This document shows positions 61,145-64,000 of a stretch of 64,000 nucleotides of DNA, one piece after another (position 1 is the stretch's first letter; the number at the start of each line of letters is the position of its first letter). The translations under genes were made by a program, and so were the position numbers. The notes below the pieces were generated by a model. It was not told the origin of the DNA. It saw only the letters and a list, made by a program, of their open reading frames with translations, and searched no databases. The stretch covers positions 186,001 to 250,000 of the forward strand of contig DAISVY010000001.1 in the NCBI GenBank assembly GCA_036826635.1, read 5' to 3'. The DNA is from DAISVY01 sp036826635. GTDB lineage: Bacteria; Zixibacteria; MSB-5A5; GN15; FEB-12.

Positions 61145-63895
61145 ATGAAACGATCAGTCAATAAATGGATATCGATTCTGGGCGCTCTTGCCCTGGTTCT
61201 GAGCCTGGCCGTGCTGTCAGCCGCCCGGGCTCCCGATGCGTTCCCGCCACGTTGTCCTTATCCTTCCGATGTCGACGGCGGTCCTAACCGTGTTCCGCCC
61301 GTGTCGACGATGGATATGATAATTCACGATCAGGGGAATGTTGTCACGACGGTCGACAACTGGGGGGTGATTGGTGGCTGGAGCTATTACGGTTATCCTT
61401 CCGGGGAATTCCCCAAAGGTTCCGGGCGTGATTATCTGGCGGAAATCCGTTACTGGATGGGGGCCGTGACTCAAAGCGGCGATACTCTCGTAGCCAATTC
61501 CTACGATGATTTCCAGTCGGTTCCGTCGTTGGTGAGCAGCATCCCGGAGAACATAATCCTTTTGTCCACCGACACGACTCGCTATTACGATTACAATCCT
61601 ACGGATACCACCGGTCTGGGCTACGGTAACCCGGCCTACGGTTGGCGGGTCTGGGACAGCGATAGCGAACAGTGGGTTTATACCAGCAATTACAATTCGG
61701 CCAACAGTGTCTTTTACGATGGTGGTCCGCTCTCCGTGCAGGAATCGCACTACCGTTTCAACGATGCCGCCCTCGGCCCCTCGTTGCTCGGGCTGGAAAT
61801 GACCCATACCATGTTGCAGTGGGATTACTGTTACAACGAGGATTTCCTGTTCGTTATTCTCGAAATCAAGAACACGTCCGTTGAAGACTACCACAATTTC
61901 GCCTTCGGTCTCTATGTCGATATCGACGTCGGTGGTCCGGCTCCCATGGGTGAGAACGGTCGGTTGGGCGATCTGGTGGCTTATGATTCCACCGAGAATC
62001 TGGCTTGGATTTACGATGCCGACCGCTACGACGAGGGCTGGGGACGACTGGTCAAGACCGGTGTTATGGGTACCAAGTACCTTGAGACGCCCGATGATGT
62101 CGGTATGACCGCTTTCCGTTCCGGGCAGTGGGATTTGCTCCCGGAGGAAGATCCCGGTCGCTATGAGATGATAAACAGCGCCCAGTTCGATGAGTCGACA
62201 GAGCCCTACGATCAGTATTATTTGCAATGCACCCGTGGTATTGATCTGGATGCCGGCAAATCGATTCGGGTCGTTTTTGCTCTGATCGCCGGTGAGGACG
62301 AGGAAGACTTCATTAATAACGCCCACATGGCCCAGGACCTGTACGATAATTATTTCGTAGGTCCGGAACCTCCGCCCGCGCCGACACTACGGGCTAACGC
62401 TCGCGATGAAAAGGTCTACCTGAACTGGAACGACTCGGCCCAGTGCAGCACCGATCCTCTTTCGGGGGTCAACGACTTTGCCGGTTACAAGCTCTATCGT
62501 TCCGAGAATCGGGGCGAGACCTGGGGCACGCCGGTATACAACACCGGTAACAGTTGTCAGACGCTGGATTACGAGCCGATTGCCACTTTCGTGGTCAACG
62601 ACCCGACCGATCTCATCCCGCGCACCTATATCGATACCGGCCTGATCAACGGTGTCGACTATTGGTATTCTCTGGTGGCTTTCGATACCGGGGCCAGTGA
62701 GAACGGGGTGGATGTTCTCCAGAACGGCTGGGGAACTCCCGGTGTTTCGGTAAACACGGTCTCCGCTACGCCTCAGACCGATCCGGCCGGGTTGATCGAT
62801 GCCGCCGGAGAAGTAACACATATATATAATGGCGGTGGTCAACCGTCGGTGGGTAACGTTTATCCGACCGTCTTTAACCGGCCTCAACTGGTCGCGGCCG
62901 ATTACGAAGTGGTTTTCGAGGATACGCCGGCCGAGACTTACTGGCATTTGATCAACGTTACGACCAACGACACGATTCTGGCCAACCAGACGTTGTCCGA
63001 CGGCGATGCCGATATATACGAAGTCGTCGACGGTCTTCGCGTGGTAGTCAGGAATACCGACCGTGTTCCCAGGTTCATGGGTCAGACGACGGTCGCCGGG
63101 AGTAACACCACCCTGGTGGTCGATGATGCATCCTTCTACGGAGCGGGTGTCGCCTATTTGACCGACGATACCAACAACGTATACGGCGATCAGCATTTCC
63201 GCTCCGATTACGAGTTGCGGTACACCGGAGGAGTAACGCTGGCTCCCGACATTCTCGAGTACTGGTACGGCCCCGGTCCTCTTTCCGCGGTGCCCTTCGA
63301 GTGCTGGAACACGTCGACCGGTGAGCGTGTCTCCCTGGCCGTCTACGATTTCCTCGGGGATGGCGTATGGCAGCCGTACGATCTGTTGATCATCGTCAAT
63401 TATCCCTACGATTCGACCAACGATCTGACCACCCTGGCATTTCCGTTCTATTACAGTTGGATGTTCGGTTTTGACGATCTGGTGTTCGATCCGACAATCG
63501 GCGATGTCTATTCGATAGACGGTCCGCTGATGAACGGTCCGGGTGACGTGTTCGCGTTCTCCGTGCTGGGCGATGACATCAGTGATGCCCGCGCCCGGGC
63601 GGCGCTTAAAGATATCAGAGTAGTCCCCGATCCCTATTACGCCTATGCCAGTCAATGGGAGGTGGATCAGGGTGAATCGGTGCTGCAGTTCCAGAACCTT
63701 CCCGAAGAATGTACCGTGCGTATTTACACTCTGACCGGTGATCTGGTCCGGGTGCTTGAGAATACATCGGGAACCGGTACGGTGGAATGGAATCTGTTGA
63801 CGGAAAGTCAGCGACTTGTGGCATCGGGGATCTACATCTATCACGTGGAATCGAAGTACGGCGACCATCTCGGCCGCTTTGCTGTGGTAAAGTAA
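61145..63895 (+). CDS. Large secreted protein with fibronectin-III-like domain and C-terminal sorting-type tail
   Basis: 916 residues. A signal peptide (SILGALALVLSLAVLSAA) is followed by a unique N-terminal domain (about 30-410) rich in Asp, Tyr and Trp. A fibronectin-III-like segment begins near 415 (APTLRANARDEKVYLNWND, then DFAGYKLYRSEN). The last ~90 residues match the C-terminal tail of FCB secreted proteins: KDIRVVPDPYYAYASQW, CTVRIYTLTGDLVRVL, and VASGIYIYHVES. Such FlgD-like or Por-type tails direct export by type IX secretion. It lies between a TonB-dependent receptor and a PorV/PorQ-like gene, so the three may form one surface module. Function unknown. Confidence 0.85.
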   Translation: MKRSVNKWISILGALALVLSLAVLSAARAPDAFPPRCPYPSDVDGGPNRVPPVSTMDMIIHDQGNVVTTVDNWGVIGGWSYYGYPSGEFPKGSGRDYLAEIRYWMGAVTQSGDTLVANSYDDFQSVPSLVSSIPENIILLSTDTTRYYDYNPTDTTGLGYGNPAYGWRVWDSDSEQWVYTSNYNSANSVFYDGGPLSVQESHYRFNDAALGPSLLGLEMTHTMLQWDYCYNEDFLFVILEIKNTSVEDYHNFAFGLYVDIDVGGPAPMGENGRLGDLVAYDSTENLAWIYDADRYDEGWGRLVKTGVMGTKYLETPDDVGMTAFRSGQWDLLPEEDPGRYEMINSAQFDESTEPYDQYYLQCTRGIDLDAGKSIRVVFALIAGEDEEDFINNAHMAQDLYDNYFVGPEPPPAPTLRANARDEKVYLNWNDSAQCSTDPLSGVNDFAGYKLYRSENRGETWGTPVYNTGNSCQTLDYEPIATFVVNDPTDLIPRTYIDTGLINGVDYWYSLVAFDTGASENGVDVLQNGWGTPGVSVNTVSATPQTDPAGLIDAAGEVTHIYNGGGQPSVGNVYPTVFNRPQLVAADYEVVFEDTPAETYWHLINVTTNDTILANQTLSDGDADIYEVVDGLRVVVRNTDRVPRFMGQTTVAGSNTTLVVDDASFYGAGVAYLTDDTNNVYGDQHFRSDYELRYTGGVTLAPDILEYWYGPGPLSAVPFECWNTSTGERVSLAVYDFLGDGVWQPYDLLIIVNYPYDSTNDLTTLAFPFYYSWMFGFDDLVFDPTIGDVYSIDGPLMNGPGDVFAFSVLGDDISDARARAALKDIRVVPDPYYAYASQWEVDQGESVLQFQNLPEECTVRIYTLTGDLVRVLENTSGTGTVEWNLLTESQRLVASGIYIYHVESKYGDHLGRFAVVK

Positions 63896-63907
63896 CGGAG
63901 GCCCCCC

Positions 63908-64000
63908 GTGAAAAAGCTGCTTATATTCGTAATAATTCTGGGCCTGACCGGTGTCGCCTGGGCTGATCAGGCCAAGGTCGGTTCGGCCGGGGCCCAGTTT
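63908..64000 (+). CDS. PorV/PorQ-like outer-membrane protein (3' end missing)
   Basis: 31 residues are visible, running off the right edge. The GTG at 63908 is preceded by CGGAGG. A signal peptide (KKLLIFVIILGLTGVAWA) is followed by DQAKVGSAGAQF, which matches the mature start of PorV/PorQ-family proteins (usually a KVGTAGAQFL-like motif). PorV is the outer-membrane partner in type IX secretion that shuttles cargo to the cell surface. Its place 12 bases after a gene with a type IX-like tail supports this reading, but the match rests on few residues. Confidence 0.7.
   Translation, partial: MKKLLIFVIILGLTGVAWADQAKVGSAGAQF

Noticed and set aside
62387..63868. 493-residue minus-strand frame in the secreted-protein gene
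   Set aside because: Shadow of the + strand gene, which has a signal peptide and a recognisable C-terminal tail.
1..64000. Mobile elements, CRISPR array, prophage or restriction genes
   Set aside because: I found no transposase, integrase, regularly spaced repeats or phage genes; the tandem repeat at 45499 is inside a coding gene.

Overview
The window is a gene-dense bacterial chromosome segment of roughly 55% G+C (estimated by eye). Most genes are on the + strand and tightly packed, with many ATGA/GTGA overlaps and frequent GTG and TTG starts. I see no phage genes, transposases, CRISPR array or rRNA. The cell is Gram-negative in type: it has heptose and heptosyltransferase genes, a TolC-like channel, a TonB-dependent receptor, outer-membrane beta-barrels and the start of a PorV/PorQ-like gene. 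A secreted protein carries a C-terminal tail like type IX secretion cargo, and another joins HYR, thrombospondin-3 and dockerin-like repeats. Together with the split glycine decarboxylase and a B12-dependent ribonucleotide reductase, this points to the FCB side of the tree. My best guess is an uncultivated Zixibacteria-like lineage; this is inference, since no marker gene settles it.

Layout. 2-3981: adaptor, ABC permease and TolC of a MacAB-TolC-like exporter. 3981-8910: heptosyltransferase and the split kinase and adenylyltransferase for ADP-heptose, with a zinc-ribbon protein and a DUF3467 protein on the other strand. 8913-11782: M24 peptidase, accB, pilT. 12616-18890: accC followed by glycine-cleavage genes gcvH, gcvPA and gcvPB, with two DUF2007-like proteins and a thioredoxin/TPR protein inserted. 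18949-20454: two fused ECF-type ATPase domains. 20694-23561: pyrR-pyrB-pyrC behind a clear promoter and long leader. 24413-31541: membrane glycan cluster (two polyprenyl-phosphate glycosyltransferases, an LPG-synthase-type membrane protein, a YfhO protein, a further GT2 and a WecA-type phosphotransferase). 31572-37516: accA, a Trm112-like protein, ptsN, then mreC-mreD-PBP2-rodA.

37539-43628: a retropepsin-like exported protein, an outer-membrane barrel, the gap-pgk-tpiA-secG run, tRNA-Leu(GAG) and a strong terminator. 43861-46065: the large repeat protein. 46163-52291: a pseudo-receiver, pyruvate kinase, a deacetylase-like protein lacking its metal histidines, NrdJ and an unknown protein. 52389-52565: a candidate free-standing structured RNA on the minus strand. 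52678-53052: acpS. 53067-58141: a minus-strand five-gene signalling operon (periplasmic binding protein, HAMP kinase, two lone receivers, receiver-GAF-kinase) in which no protein has a DNA-binding output domain. 58474-64000: TonB-dependent receptor, secreted protein with C-terminal tail, and the start of a PorV-like gene.

The genes mostly serve envelope building and core metabolism: LPS heptose, polyprenol-linked glycans, rod-shape peptidoglycan synthesis, fatty-acid initiation (accA, accB and accC at three separate sites), pyrimidine synthesis, lower glycolysis and glycine cleavage. The less ordinary parts are the RNA candidate at 52.4-52.6 kb, the output-less signalling operon, the catalytically altered deacetylase, and the receptor/secreted-protein/PorV module at the right end.
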